Assembly (NCBI GenBank): GCA_020726505.1
Contig: JAHLEZ010000020.1
Span: 434,001 to 498,000 of the forward strand
Length of the DNA: 64,000 nt
Direction: 5' to 3'
Source: Leptodontidium sp. MPI-SDFR-AT-0119
Taxonomy: Eukaryota > Ascomycota > Leotiomycetes > Helotiales > Leptodontidiaceae
Shown: positions 1 through 10,859 of the stretch, piece after piece
Layout: each line of letters starts with the position of its first letter
Numbering within the stretch: the first letter of the stretch is position 1
Position numbers and translations under genes: made by a program
The notes under the pieces: generated by a model
The model's input: the letters and a program-made list of their open reading frames with translations, nothing else
Told to the model about the DNA's origin: nothing
Database searches by the model: none

Positions 1-585
1 CCCTTCACCGAATGAACCAAAGAAACTTCCCACAGAGCCATCCTGACGTAAGATAGATATTCTGTAATGGCCTTATCGTGTTATCTCATTGGGCTTCATC
101 ATATCAGATTACGGTGGTTTCGGAGTCCCCGATTGGCTGCCCCACCATCTAGGTTTATCCGGGCATACAACAGCAGATCCCACAAGCTACTCGCAACCAG
201 ATTTCCACAGGGCGAACGTTTGTTAGGCATGCTAAGATTCAGCACTTGATATGAATTAGGTAAGAATTCTCTGGTATATTTCTACAGTCAGTAATGATAT
301 TTTGTATGCTTCATATTATCACGTCTTTGCAACTCCGTTCGTCGATAGAAGAGGCTCGCAACTTTAGCAATTAAGAATTATTTTCTTCTTATGGAAGGTG
401 TTGTTGAAGACCCAGTACTCAACATGCATTTGTTGATAACTTTGTAGACTAAAAATGTTTCGCAATACCCCAACAGTCAACACCCCCCAACACCCCACCT
501 CACGTTTGCTGCTTTCCATTGCCCTCATTACTCCGTCACAAATCGATCAGACTCCTCATTCCACACGAATGTCTTTACCTCTTTC
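1..585. other. No gene seen
   Basis: I see no supported coding region. The only open frame here (67-249, plus) is short and low-complexity in style. The last 100 bases are rich in C and A and lie 3' of the minus-strand gene at 586-1239. Confidence 0.5.
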
Positions 586-1239
586 TCAGTGGTTGTAGCT
601 TTTGGCTCGTTTCCAGCACTTATTCGAGAACCTGTGAATTATCATTAGCCGTCGAAGCTCGAGACCCCTTTTAACCATAGACATACCTCTATGCCTCGCA
701 TTTTCTTGTATATTGCTTCCATTGTGGGACAGCTTTCGTGACTTGACTGGCTCAAACTCGGATTCGGACTCGTCTGCAGCAGTACGCTTCTTCCTCCGGC
801 CAGTTTGCCACTCGTACATGTTAGTCTTTGGCTCCGTTCTTTCGGCATTGGCCGTTCTTGGTCCCACAGCCTTTGGTCGAGATGACTGCTTCTTGTTGTC
901 CTTGTATCTCTGGATTCTCTCTGACTTTTCCGTGAAATCTCCCAGGGCGGCGTTGTACCTTGGTGCGTGGTCCTCCTCCTCGATGGCGTTGCCCTGTCTC
1001 AAGGCACGATTTCTGCTCGACTTCAATGCGTGGATGAAGTGGTCTCCCTCCGGAAGCTGTCCCCATATCGCTCCATACCGCTTGACTCGATCCTCCAAAT
1101 CCTCTTTCTTGCCCTGGAGCTGGTGATTCTCGTCCTTCAAGATGTACACCTCGTTCTCCAGATCCCGAACCTTGTCTTCCGCCGCCTTCAGTCTAGCCCG
1201 CAAATCCTCTGCTTCTACCGAAATTCCTCGATTATCCAT
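586..1239 (-). CDS. Coiled-coil, basic hypothetical protein (217 aa)
   Basis: I do not recognise this protein. It is a single open frame from an ATG at 1239. Residues about 8-55 form a strongly heptad-like, charged coiled coil (AEDLRARLKAAEDKVRDLEN). The middle and C-terminal parts are very basic, with GRRKKR and VKSRK clusters that could be nuclear localisation signals, separated by a short acidic stretch (ADESESEFE). It lies on the same strand as the three coiled-coil paralogues that follow and has a similar composition, but I could not align it to their shared N-terminal domain. A nuclear scaffold or DNA-associated protein would fit; this is inference. Confidence 0.6.
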   Translation of the reverse strand: MDNRGISVEAEDLRARLKAAEDKVRDLENEVYILKDENHQLQGKKEDLEDRVKRYGAIWGQLPEGDHFIHALKSSRNRALRQGNAIEEEDHAPRYNAALGDFTEKSERIQRYKDNKKQSSRPKAVGPRTANAERTEPKTNMYEWQTGRRKKRTAADESESEFEPVKSRKLSHNGSNIQENARHRGMSMVKRGLELRRLMIIHRFSNKCWKRAKSYNH

Positions 1240-1812
1240 GCTCTGATTACCATCTGTCAGTGACCAAATAGCATCATTGCCAGATTTACACTTACCTCAT
1301 TGTCGCTCATCTTGTCTGAGAATAGTAATTGGGCAAAGGGGTTGTCGTCGTGTGGTATCTTGGACGTCGGAGGATAGACGCGTTATGAAAATAGCTTGGC
1401 AACGCGGTGTTCCCGGTGTTTTGGATATCAAAACAAAAACACTACTGATTTTGCGCTGTCTAGCCCCGATCGCTTATCTGGGGCATATAAAATTCTGCCC
1501 GATGTCAAGTCCGAGGACAGCGAGGCGTCGAAGGGGTAGCTTGACTGCTTCAATTGACACCAGACAGCTCCTTGCGACTCTTAGACTCCATATCCACTAC
1601 CATCGACGCCAATCCAAGAACCTCGTCCCTTTATATTAAGGTAACACGCGAAATTTGAATTTAAAAAATCCCTTGACCCATGATTATCCTGAGCTGAGCA
1701 CCACACCGCCACAACATCATCCATAATCCCACATCAAAATCCTGTTCAGATGATTTCCAACTCCTCCCTTAAAGCCGAAACCTTCTAGCCGGCCACCAAC
1801 GCGATACCTCCT
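1240..1812. other. Intergenic region, no gene seen
   Basis: This separates two minus-strand genes. It should hold the promoter of the 586-1239 gene. Open frames here are short and show no recognisable domain. Confidence 0.5.
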
Positions 1813-3063
1813 TCAAGATATACGGCGACGCTTATCGGATGGACGGAAATCTTGTTTTTTGTCCTCGGCGGACTCGTTGACTTGACGTTTGCTGTTGACT
1901 TTGGTTTTGGATTTGGTATCGCGGTCAAGAACCTTAAGACTAAGGCGAAGACCGGGGCCTCCACGAAGCTTGTTGATAGTCTTTTCCAGTTCTTGGATCT
2001 TCTCTGTCATACTCAAAGCCTCTTCTTCTCTCTGAGCGAACACTACCTTGGCAAAATGCAGCTCCCTCTCAAGCTTGGCATTGTCAGCCTTAACCACCTT
2101 CAACTTTTTGGCGAGTTCGGTTTTTGATTTAGCCTGGAGCTTGAGCTTGAGTCGAGCGGTGGCGAGCTGCTGCTCTATGGCGCGAGCATATTCCTCTGAA
2201 GCTGTTTGGTTCCATCCCTCAGGGAATCGATGGCTCCAGATCTGCTGCGGGGTCTTGATATCGAGAGCCAGATGTCCGAACGAGAAGTTTTCAGGACTCA
2301 ATCTGGTGTTAGCAACTTTCTTGGCGATTCCCATGGCAATCCAGCTTCGCGGACGGTATAACTTGATCGCTCGGGGCGTCCCTTTGCAGGAAATGGTGCT
2401 ATCATTTTCCTTGGCGGATTTCGCAGATCGCTTCCGAACTCGAGTCGATCTGCGCTCGGTCTTCTGGGGAGACTGCATGGGGTCTATTTCAGTGGCATCA
2501 TCTAGAGCTGATTCTGGTTTGAAGGTGGTATCGTGTGATGAAGGATTGGCGACTAGTTGGGAATTTGTCGAGGGCTCGGCGGTAGTTGCGGTCTGAGTGT
2601 TTGGTACTTGATGTTCTCCCGCGCGCTGAGTTGGTGTAATAGAGGGCGTTCCCAACTCTCCCAGCAGTTTGTAGGAGCAGCCAGGGAGGTACTTGAATGG
2701 GTAGCTACCCTCCAAGTATTTCTTCAACTCCCTCAAATTCTCTGAAAGTTCCAAGAAAGCCATGGAAATGTCTTGTCGCTCGTTCACATGCTGAATACGA
2801 GCAGCTTCTTCGTACTGTTGTCTTTGTTCAGCCTTCGAAACATGGGACTTGAGAGTTCTTGCTCTATCTTCCAAGGCTAAGAGTTTTTCGCTGGTGGCAA
2901 AGCCTCTTGATGAGAAGGACTCGCGGACTTGGGGGTTGATGAAAGAGAAAGCTCCGACAAGTATTGCGTAGTCGGAAATCAAGTCCTCAAGACTGTTGCA
3001 GATGGCTGTGGCAACGATCATAGCCTTGGACTCTTTAGCAACGGATGTAACAGCGGTAGGCAT
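1813..3063 (-). CDS. Coiled-coil nuclear-type protein, paralogue A (416 aa)
   Basis: Hypothetical protein. I choose the ATG at 3063 (context CCAAAATGCC); the frame is open a further 21 codons upstream but begins there only with TTG. Residues about 20-135 form a helical domain shared with the genes at 4158-5363 and 6557-7687: a hydrophobic helix, then a motif of the type GFATSEKLLALEDRARTLKS, then a helix ending LKKYLEGSYPFKY. A low-complexity, basic middle (STRVRKRSAKSAK) follows, then a long charged coiled coil at about 295-375 and a terminal KRRRIS that could direct nuclear import. The array implies local duplication followed by strong divergence. Function unknown. Confidence 0.7.
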   Translation of the reverse strand: MPTAVTSVAKESKAMIVATAICNSLEDLISDYAILVGAFSFINPQVRESFSSRGFATSEKLLALEDRARTLKSHVSKAEQRQQYEEAARIQHVNERQDISMAFLELSENLRELKKYLEGSYPFKYLPGCSYKLLGELGTPSITPTQRAGEHQVPNTQTATTAEPSTNSQLVANPSSHDTTFKPESALDDATEIDPMQSPQKTERRSTRVRKRSAKSAKENDSTISCKGTPRAIKLYRPRSWIAMGIAKKVANTRLSPENFSFGHLALDIKTPQQIWSHRFPEGWNQTASEEYARAIEQQLATARLKLKLQAKSKTELAKKLKVVKADNAKLERELHFAKVVFAQREEEALSMTEKIQELEKTINKLRGGPGLRLSLKVLDRDTKSKTKVNSKRQVNESAEDKKQDFRPSDKRRRIS

Positions 3064-4157
3064 TTTGGTGCTTGGAGGAGAGCTTTTTGACGTCTTTGGT
3101 GGTGATGTATTGCGCTGCAAGCCCAATGTTGACAGCGACGATTTTGGGTAGTGGAAGTAGATGATCTAAGGTGTTGCAAACTTCTTCACTTGACCTTGAT
3201 GAAAGACTTGGGGGTATTTGCTGAAGGTTTAGGTGGAATTAGGAGAGATTTTCTGACGTCGTCGAGAGGAACAAAGTTAAAGAGTATAATTATTTCGACG
3301 CCGCGGGGTGGGGTTTTATAAAGGGCACAAATAATTAATCAAGCCACTAGTCTAGTTCGAGGCTAGACAGGTAAGAGACGTCACCAAACTGCAGTCCAAA
3401 AGCCAACAAGAAAAACCAAACGGCGAATTTAAAGAGAAGCAAGCGCAAATAAATTACGTCACTCGGTTATTTTGCAGGTTAGAGGTGCAAGATACATTCA
3501 AGGGAATTAAGGGTGTCTTGCAGTGGAATTATAGGCTGCTGGTGACCCGGCCATTTGTGTTGGTGCACCATCAGATCTAGAAATTCAAAGGGTCAGCAGT
3601 GTCCAAAAAAACAAAAAAAAAAAAACATTAAAAAATAAAAATAAAACAATTGACATAGGATTACGAAGAAGTGCAGGGTGTCAATTTTGTCACTCGAAGG
3701 CACGCTTACGCTACTGGAACCCCTCATCGAAGGCACCGAAGTGGCAATCCAGGAGATACTCATTGAATATGATTCTAAGAGCTTAATTACCTCGCAGGAT
3801 CTAAATGAATACTTAAATACCTACTGACTATTATCTGGTAAGCATCATCATTCAGGTGCTGGCGCAAACACTTCAAGTTTGCGATTCTGAACGACTCAAT
3901 CGGGCGGCTTCACAGATATCAATATTCCCAATCAAAACGCTATCAACGAAGCTATATGAAACTGATACAGTGGAAACCACGTAGACTTTGTATTCGAATC
4001 TCTTCTCCTCGGGGGTGTATTTATCTTACAAACACTAACTCATCCCAACGGACTAATCACAATCCTACCCTAGAAAGACAATGATGGGCTCCTAAGACCA
4101 TGGAGTCCCAAACCCACCAAGAACCGCCCCGGATGTTGTACAAGTCTTTTCAAGACT
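3064..4157. other. Intergenic region with A-rich tract
   Basis: It holds the upstream region of paralogue A and the 3' flank of paralogue B. An almost pure A tract with scattered T and C lies at about 3606-3650. No coding region is supported. Confidence 0.5.
3314..3320 (-). promoter_or_regulatory. Possible TATA box for paralogue A
   Basis: The minus strand reads TATAAAA about 250 bp upstream of the chosen ATG. This is by position and match only; the leader would be long, so the evidence is modest. Confidence 0.35.
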
Positions 4158-5363
4158 CTACCGATTCAAGCGACGTCTCTTCGTGGGCTGCAGTTGGACC
4201 CCCTTGTCACTCTCCTCTTCGGAGTCTTCTGAGCCATCATTTTCATCCCCGGTATCACTTGCTGTGTTCTCAAGCAGCAGAATGTTACTGTATCGGTTCT
4301 CTGTCCATTTGACGCTCTCTAATGCCTTCTTCTCCTCGTTCAACGTATACTGTGCCCCCTGGTGACCATGCTGCAGATTATCCCTTTCTTTCGATCCCCA
4401 CCGAGTGAGCTCGTTCATCTCGGCAATCTTCTCTTCCTGCTCGCGAACCCTACGTTTCAACGCTCGTACTTCTTCCTTCTTGTTTTGGAGGGGCTGGGTG
4501 AAATGTTTAGCGATGATAGAGGCAATAACTTCTTTGATGGGACGGACGCCGTGCTTCTCTCCTGTAACCGACAAGCTACCTGTATCCTTAGGTTGCTGAT
4601 ATCTCGTTGAAGTACTAGCTGCTCGCGGACGCGATACCACAGAATTCTTTGGTGCGGCCTCGACTGCTGGCTTTGCAGCGTAGCGTTTGCTAGACTGTAC
4701 GAATGCACCTAGTGAGGCTATGGTGGACCAATTCGCATAGGATGCTGCGTTACGATTGGCAGAAGAAGCCTTTGTGGCTCTTAGAAGAGTATCTTGCCAA
4801 CGAGGTGAAGATTGTGCTGCGGAAGGCGGTGAGATGGTTGTGATAGCGGGCGTTGCAATGTCGTTGTTGGTAGTTGAATCCTCGACTGACCTGCGCTTTT
4901 CAAGAATCTTGAATTGGACAGTGATTCGCTTGTATAAATAACCTATTGAGCCCTCAAGCGTATCTCGCAGCTTGTTGATGTCTTGTCTTAGAGCCTTGAA
5001 GTCCTCATTCAACGCCTTAACCTCTTCCCTGTTCGTCAAAGCGTACTCCGCTTTGCTTATCAAGCTGAATCTGGCATTTTCCTCTGTATTCATGACTCTC
5101 CTTTGTAGTTCCTGCACTCTATCCTGGCACTTGAAGATGTAATCCATCTTCTCCAGGCCCACAGCTTCGAACTTTGTTCTGATGACTGGGTCATTATCCT
5201 TATCGGACTCGATGATCAAGATTCCATAATCATCGGTCAAGTATCCGTAGGCAAACGCCAAAGTATTACCTTCTTTCAAGGTTACAGGACTTGCAGCCCG
5301 AGTAGTAGAGGATTCGACAGACCAGTTGGAGTTGAAGAGGGTGCGTTTGTTGGAATCAGACAT
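4158..5363 (-). CDS. Coiled-coil nuclear-type protein, paralogue B (401 aa)
   Basis: Hypothetical protein related to its neighbours on both sides. I place the start at the ATG at 5363 (MSDSNKR, context CACAAAATG); the open frame runs 58 codons further up but only from a TTG. The shared domain lies at about residues 30-160: an initial helix (LAFAYGYLTDDYGIL), a motif FEAVGLEKMDYIFKCQDRVQ that aligns with the FATS..LALEDRA motif of paralogue A, and LRDTLEGSIGYLYKR aligning with LKKYLEGSYPFKY. A second coiled coil covers about 275-350. The C-terminus is acidic (DTGDENDGSEDSEEESDK) and then ends in KRRRLNR, close to the KRRRIS tail of paralogue A. Confidence 0.7.
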   Translation of the reverse strand: MSDSNKRTLFNSNWSVESSTTRAASPVTLKEGNTLAFAYGYLTDDYGILIIESDKDNDPVIRTKFEAVGLEKMDYIFKCQDRVQELQRRVMNTEENARFSLISKAEYALTNREEVKALNEDFKALRQDINKLRDTLEGSIGYLYKRITVQFKILEKRRSVEDSTTNNDIATPAITTISPPSAAQSSPRWQDTLLRATKASSANRNAASYANWSTIASLGAFVQSSKRYAAKPAVEAAPKNSVVSRPRAASTSTRYQQPKDTGSLSVTGEKHGVRPIKEVIASIIAKHFTQPLQNKKEEVRALKRRVREQEEKIAEMNELTRWGSKERDNLQHGHQGAQYTLNEEKKALESVKWTENRYSNILLLENTASDTGDENDGSEDSEEESDKGVQLQPTKRRRLNR

Positions 5364-6556
5364 TTTGTGATTTTGGTTCGTGCTTTGGATACTTTGATGA
5401 CTTTGTGCGTAGTTCATGTGCGTTCGTCGAAGATCTGGAGGCAGAATGTGAGGCTGTAGGGGGCATTTGGTGATGTTCGAAAAGCATGTGTTCATTGGGA
5501 ATTCAGGATTTCCGAGGAGGAAAGACAAAGGGTCCAAGAGCGCTACAATCGAGGGGAGGCTGAAGCCACGCTAGTGGATTTTGTCACATTTGCTTGTTGT
5601 GGCGTCCAGGCATTCACCAAAAGTGTCCTGTTAAATGCTCATGGAATGAATATCCTGGCAGTATAGGTGCTTACAGATCTAAGGATTATACAAAGAAAGC
5701 GATGGCATGCGACAGGACCAAGAGGTTTCGTCTATTTGGATAGCTAGATGCATGTCCTTCAGCGCTACGCTTTGAGTTGCTGCTTCATAGAACGCTGTAA
5801 GAAATTACTTGCCGATTACTTCCAGACTGATGTATAGCTATGACTAAGATTCTCAGATTCCAACTTAGCATTCTCCCCCACACCCCGTAATTGACCAATT
5901 GTCCGGCCAACTCTTTACACTGCACCCTCTAGCCTTACGGTCTAAGAGCCTATACTTCCTGAAATTTAGAGACCTTTACGAGAGCTATAAAAATAATACG
6001 ATATAGTTGAGTTGAATTTGTAAATTTACAGATAGGACGCCCTGTTCTAAGCCTAAAATTTGCTGGACACGCCTCAATGGTCGGCAAATAAAGCTTTGAA
6101 AATAATTTCAAGAGGACTTAGCGTGGTACCCACCTCCATTTAGACTCTACTACCTTCCATAACCTCTTTATTGTTCAACTTACACTAATTGAAGCATTCG
6201 ATTCCTTCCTTCTTTACTAACGATGAAATAATTGTTGGGTTTAGGAGTTAAGCCCACCTAGCTCGCTTAATCAGCAATGTCAACAAAAGCTCTCGACTTC
6301 TCAACCCCCCCGATTGACTTCTTGAAGGATCAATCGCACGCATAATTACCATCTGTGAAGTTCAATAGGCTGGGTAAGGAGTATTTGAATCATGTCACGG
6401 TCACATCAGCATCAAGGGACCCGGAATTCGGTTTGAAAAGCTTCAAACCCACTAGCTAGCAGAATTCGTTCTCGACAAGAGTGCTCCAGAACACCTTCTC
6501 CAATCCGGAGATCTACCATACGTCCATAATCCTTAACAAACAAGTAATAAAGCGAA
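5364..6556. other. Intergenic region, no gene seen
   Basis: About 1.2 kb between paralogues B and C. Codon-like structure is absent in all frames, and several stretches are AT-rich (for example 5980-6060). I see no repeat or RNA gene. Confidence 0.5.
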
Positions 6557-7687
6557 TTAGGCCCCGCGGCCTTCAGTCATAACCTTCTTCTCCCACCTGA
6601 GCTCCAAAATCTCAGCGTTCAATTTCTCTATTCTCTCCTTGCTCAACGCAATCTGTTCTATTCTCCAAGCGATATCTTGATCAACATTCTCCTCAGTACG
6701 AATCTGCACTCGCATTACTGCTCCAATTCTGGCCGAGGCGGGGGCAAGGGCAGAATCTTCTCCAAGTTGCGCTCCGGCAGAAGCAAACTTGACCCTCTTT
6801 GCTGGACGGCCATTCTGCTCCGTTTCGTTGCGGAGACCAGAAGCAACGGTGCGCTTTTTGGCATTGGAGGGCTTAGAGGGGGTACCAAGAGCTGGTGAAG
6901 ATGTCATGGAGCGGCTGGCAGCAGAATTGGTCTTTGGCTTCTTGTATCCGGGAGGCTTGACTTGATTGCCAATTTGTTGGTAGATGACCGCTACTTCGTA
7001 CTCGTAGACTCCGCTCTCATTTGCATGTCTAGTTTCCAAGAGTTCCCGAAGGGACGTAAGTCTGCTCTTGCAGCGGTCGTAGTCTTTGCACAACTTCGCT
7101 AGAGCTAAATATTCGGCTGCCACGGCATCACTCCAGTCTCTGTTGGAGCCTGGTAACTCTGTAGCCTGCTCCTCTATCCTCTTCTCAACTTCATTGCGGA
7201 ATTTCGCAATTCGCTCCTCGTATTTGTAGAATTGAGAAGAAGTGGCAAAGCCATTCTTCTTGAACTCCTCCACATTCTCGGGGTCCTTTTCACGGTTTTG
7301 GGGCAAGAAGGTTCCTTGCAGAACGAACAAGTCCGAGAGTAAAGAACGCACCTCAAGACCTAAACGGAGGATGTCGTCTAAAGTCACAGGCGAGGGTATT
7401 GGTACCATTGCCATAGAAGGAGCAGCGGGAAGAGAACCAACAGATCGGTGTGCTGGGGCAGAAATTGGGCCCGAAGACGGCCTGCGGCTCGGACCAGATG
7501 GGAGAGGAGTTCTGGCCGCCTTGGTGCGGCCCGGAACAGTTGGTCTAGCTTGGCCAGGCCCCGCGATGTCAGTAGCTGAATCGTGACCCTTGTCGGCATC
7601 TGATTTAGCCTTATTCTCCTTCAATGCTGGAGCAACGAGACGTGGTCGGCCATTGATGACCGTGTAAGGTGTTGGGCTGGGTGCCAT
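6557..7687 (-). CDS. Coiled-coil protein, paralogue C (376 aa)
   Basis: Hypothetical protein starting at the ATG at 7687. A proline- and alanine-rich, probably disordered N-terminus (residues 1-95) precedes the domain shared with paralogues A and B at about 95-215: LDDILRLGLEVRSLLSDLFV, then FKKNGFATSSQFYKYEERIA, then LRELLETRHANESGVYEYEV. The FATS core is nearly identical to that in paralogue A. A basic region (KPPGYKKPKTN, NAKKRT, PAKRVKF) and a terminal coiled coil at about 325-372 follow. It lacks the KRRR tail of the other two. Function unknown. Confidence 0.7.
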   Translation of the reverse strand: MAPSPTPYTVINGRPRLVAPALKENKAKSDADKGHDSATDIAGPGQARPTVPGRTKAARTPLPSGPSRRPSSGPISAPAHRSVGSLPAAPSMAMVPIPSPVTLDDILRLGLEVRSLLSDLFVLQGTFLPQNREKDPENVEEFKKNGFATSSQFYKYEERIAKFRNEVEKRIEEQATELPGSNRDWSDAVAAEYLALAKLCKDYDRCKSRLTSLRELLETRHANESGVYEYEVAVIYQQIGNQVKPPGYKKPKTNSAASRSMTSSPALGTPSKPSNAKKRTVASGLRNETEQNGRPAKRVKFASAGAQLGEDSALAPASARIGAVMRVQIRTEENVDQDIAWRIEQIALSKERIEKLNAEILELRWEKKVMTEGRGA

Positions 7688-9569
7688 TGTGAGAGATTTG
7701 GGCTGCGCTGGGTTTCGGAAGTGACTTGAGATGGTAGGAGAAGTGGTGAGTCTGTTATGGAGAAGATGGTTAGCAATCTTGCTTCAGTTTCAATGGAACA
7801 GGCCGGGAAATTGAGAAATCTGTTAAAGATCGAAGCCAATTCTAAGCCGATGATTTGAAGATAGTGAGGAGAGGGGACCAAATGGATCAGAGAATCTTCC
7901 AGGGGTACTGAATACTCACAGAAAAACAGTCAATTGTACCCGTCAGTGTCTCAGATCGTAGATCAAGCCGGCAGAGAGTCTGACGTTTGATAGATCCAAA
8001 TTCGAGTGCTGATACGTCGCTATGTTGATGTTCGTCTTCGAAGAAGGTGAGGCGAGCGTCGTCTACTTCACTCTCCGTCGCCCACCTAGCTACGCCTGTC
8101 GGCACGCTAGCTGAGACTGAAAAAAGTGGAGCTCGTCAGGAATCACAACAAGCCAATAGTGACGCAGTGACCTCAAACGCTCCTTTGTTATGAAAAAGTA
8201 ACAAAACCAAGCTGAACAGGACCAGACATCTTGTTGTTGTGCTTAAGCGGTCTCTGGGAGGCCCACTCTATTTCTCCTATCCAGTTTCTTCGTTGTATCT
8301 GTCCAATGCTTGCATGAATAGACGCAGGCGTGCTGGTTCGAGTAGGTTTGCAACGCTAGAGAAAGTCATCGTCTGAGGTGCGTGAAGATGCAGTAGTTGC
8401 CTCTTTGAAGCCATATGCTGCTTTGTGAAAGAGACGTTGCCCATAATGATCACTGAAGCAGGCATCTCCACAGATACATGCGCTGTCTCTCAAACAAATC
8501 TATCTGGGAACTCCAAGAGCCTGTTAGTAACGCACCATTCACAGCAGAACCTGGAAGCTTACTATTAGATGTAGAAACGCGTGCAGAAATCGTGTCCATG
8601 GATAACACGACTTTACTTTTTCAACGGGAGGCTTCTCTTTCATCCCTGTGTTTGTCAGTTTGACATTGAGTTCTGATCCATTCCAGCATGCGCCTAATGA
8701 CTAGGAGCTTCAAGGCGGTGCTTGCCAGAGCAATAGTATTGCTCTGGATACACTGCCAGCCAGAGAGATTGGTCCGTTGATCACTCTCTCTAAACCCAAG
8801 AACGAGACTCTTAGAGAGACTTGGATGCAAAGTGGAAAGTTTCATTATCGGGGGGGGGGGGGGGGGGGGAATACAGACGCACTTTGGAATTTAACGCCGC
8901 ATGGAGTCTCTCTGGCCCAAGCCACATTTCCAGAATGGAAGACATTGTGGGATAGGCTTCGAAGTCGTACCCCAAAAAGTTTAGTTGGAGATGTTGACAA
9001 ACTCAACGAGTAATCCAGCTGGAAGTTCTCCCAGCTGAATGGAGTTTACTCAGCCGTCAAGCTCAAGCAAAATCGTTAGTACAGAATGATTCGAGGTTCT
9101 TTGGCAAATTTGAGAGCCCTCGCTGTCAGCGAAGTGTTGAGACAAAGCTTGACAGAAGTTTCCCAGACATGAAGGCCAGGAATACCTCGTCTGTATGGAA
9201 ATAGCCGAAGTCAAATGCAGCCCTATCTTCGACTTTCGCTGTACTGTGAATTGTTCAGCCTGAACCTATTCACTTCGAAGTCATGTTGCAAATATCTCTA
9301 GCAAGTTCTCAGTGAAGGTCAGGTATTAAGACTCTGTTGACAAGCAGACTCAGGAATTTCGGGCCGAGTTAGATATCCTCGGTATCCATTGTGAATCATC
9401 TCGACCACGATCTCCAATAGTAGGAAGTCCCATTTTGAAATTTCGAAGGATTATCACTTCCGCAGCGGAAATCTCATGGCGCACATATCTCCAGGATCTT
9501 GGTGGCAGTCGTGCTTTGTAACTGGAGAGACTCTGAGAAATTCATGCCCAGAAACTGCGCAGTTGGGAT
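7688..9569. other. Gene-poor region with one possible exon
   Basis: I find no convincing gene. A minus-strand frame from about 8480 to 8277 (VEMPASVIIMGNVSFT onward) reads somewhat like protein and could be an exon or a decayed gene end; no domain is recognised. A long G run sits at 8850-8869. The rest shows no coding pattern. Confidence 0.4.
8850..8869. repeat. Homopolymer of 20 G
   Basis: An uninterrupted run of 20 guanines on the plus strand. Such runs can form G-quadruplexes and are prone to length change and sequencing error, so the count may not be exact. Confidence 0.9.
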
Positions 9570-10260
9570 GTATTGAGAATATGTTGATGTCGTGGTTGAG
9601 AGATGTCCCAAATGGTAATTCATACTGGAATTCATACTTCTTCTCTGCCTAAACTTTCCATCGAATGAATCTCATACGCTGCACAAACTCACTCGTTACA
9701 GCGTACAGCAGTAACTCATGCGTCACTGGGTATGGGAATTGGAGTAGGGCGAAGAGATTCTGTTGATGCTCTGTTGTAGTTGAGGACTGTCCCAGTGGAA
9801 AGGACCGATGCAGCTTTATCCCCTTTCCAGCTCGGACCTACCCTCGTATCAATCTTGAATAATATTATATTCTCACTCTCCAGAATAAATAGGTTCCAGA
9901 TAATTAGGCCATGGGCCAAGCTCGAACTGGGGTTAGTCATGGTGGTCTGTTGCCCTCCTGTTGTAGTCGAGACTTCTTCCCTGCTGGAAAAGTCGAGGTA
10001 TTATACCCGTTGCTCTCTGCCCAAAGTTCTCTTAGAATGGGTCTCGATCATCGGGAGAACTCACTATCCAGAAAGAATCGGCGCACCGAAGAAATCACGA
10101 TATTGGTCGGACTAGGAACAGTTGTGGTGAGTTGGTGTTGTGTTGTTGTAGTAGTTGAGAACGAAGATTCGGGATGTTTTATACCCCTTCCTTCCCCCAA
10201 AACCTACCCTCAATGAATCCTCAAACAAGCTTCACTCCCCTCACAATTCACACCCGTGAC
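9570..10260. repeat. Degenerate tandem repeat, unit about 187 bp, four copies
   Basis: A motif like TTGTTGTAGTTGAGA recurs at about 9592, 9776, 9963 and 10152, a spacing of 184-189 bases. Other parts recur in register: a TTATACCC-like block, a CTACCCTC..AATGAATC-like block, and CTCACTCTCCAGAATAAAT against CTCACTATCCAGAAAGAAT in the middle two copies. Divergence is high, so this is an old array. No long open frame crosses it. Confidence 0.6.
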
Positions 10261-10859
10261 TTAAAGCAGTCTCAATTCGTCATAATCCATCGGAGTGAAG
10301 AACTGATGCCCCATCGCAGATATATAGATTGACGAGACGAGAAAAGTACGAGAGGTGTTGTCGACTTTGAGTTCTCCTGCGGGGTACAAGTACAACCGCC
10401 GATGCAAATCAAGTACCGAATCTCGAATCAACTCACAACACAACTCACTTTGTTGAGAATTTCACTCACGGTTGTCGAAATGCGGACAAATATTAATTCA
10501 TGAGCTATATTACTAGAACTTTGAGATTTCTATGGGAAATACATCTTGTGGAGGAAGGTAAAGCAATTGCTGTTTAGTTTATTTATATTAAAAACAAGCC
10601 AGCTGTTACACGCGATCCGCACAACAGGAACCCAACGTCAAAACTCAACAACCGCTGCAAAAGTCCGGACACCGACATATATACATTCCCATCCCCCATA
10701 AATAATAATAAAAAATTCTCAGACTTCCGTGTACATGCAGAGCAACTCATCTTCAAAAAGGCTGCAAATTAGGGAAACATCGTGTTCTGCGCGTCCCACA
10801 CCCTCTCCAACTCCCGCTGCATATTCCACACCCCCAAAAGCGAAAAGACATTCCTCTCA
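10261..10859. other. Intergenic region, no gene seen
   Basis: 3' flank of the broken 2EXR gene. Apparent frames at 10729-11175 are antisense shadows of that gene. AT-rich near 10560-10720. Confidence 0.4.
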
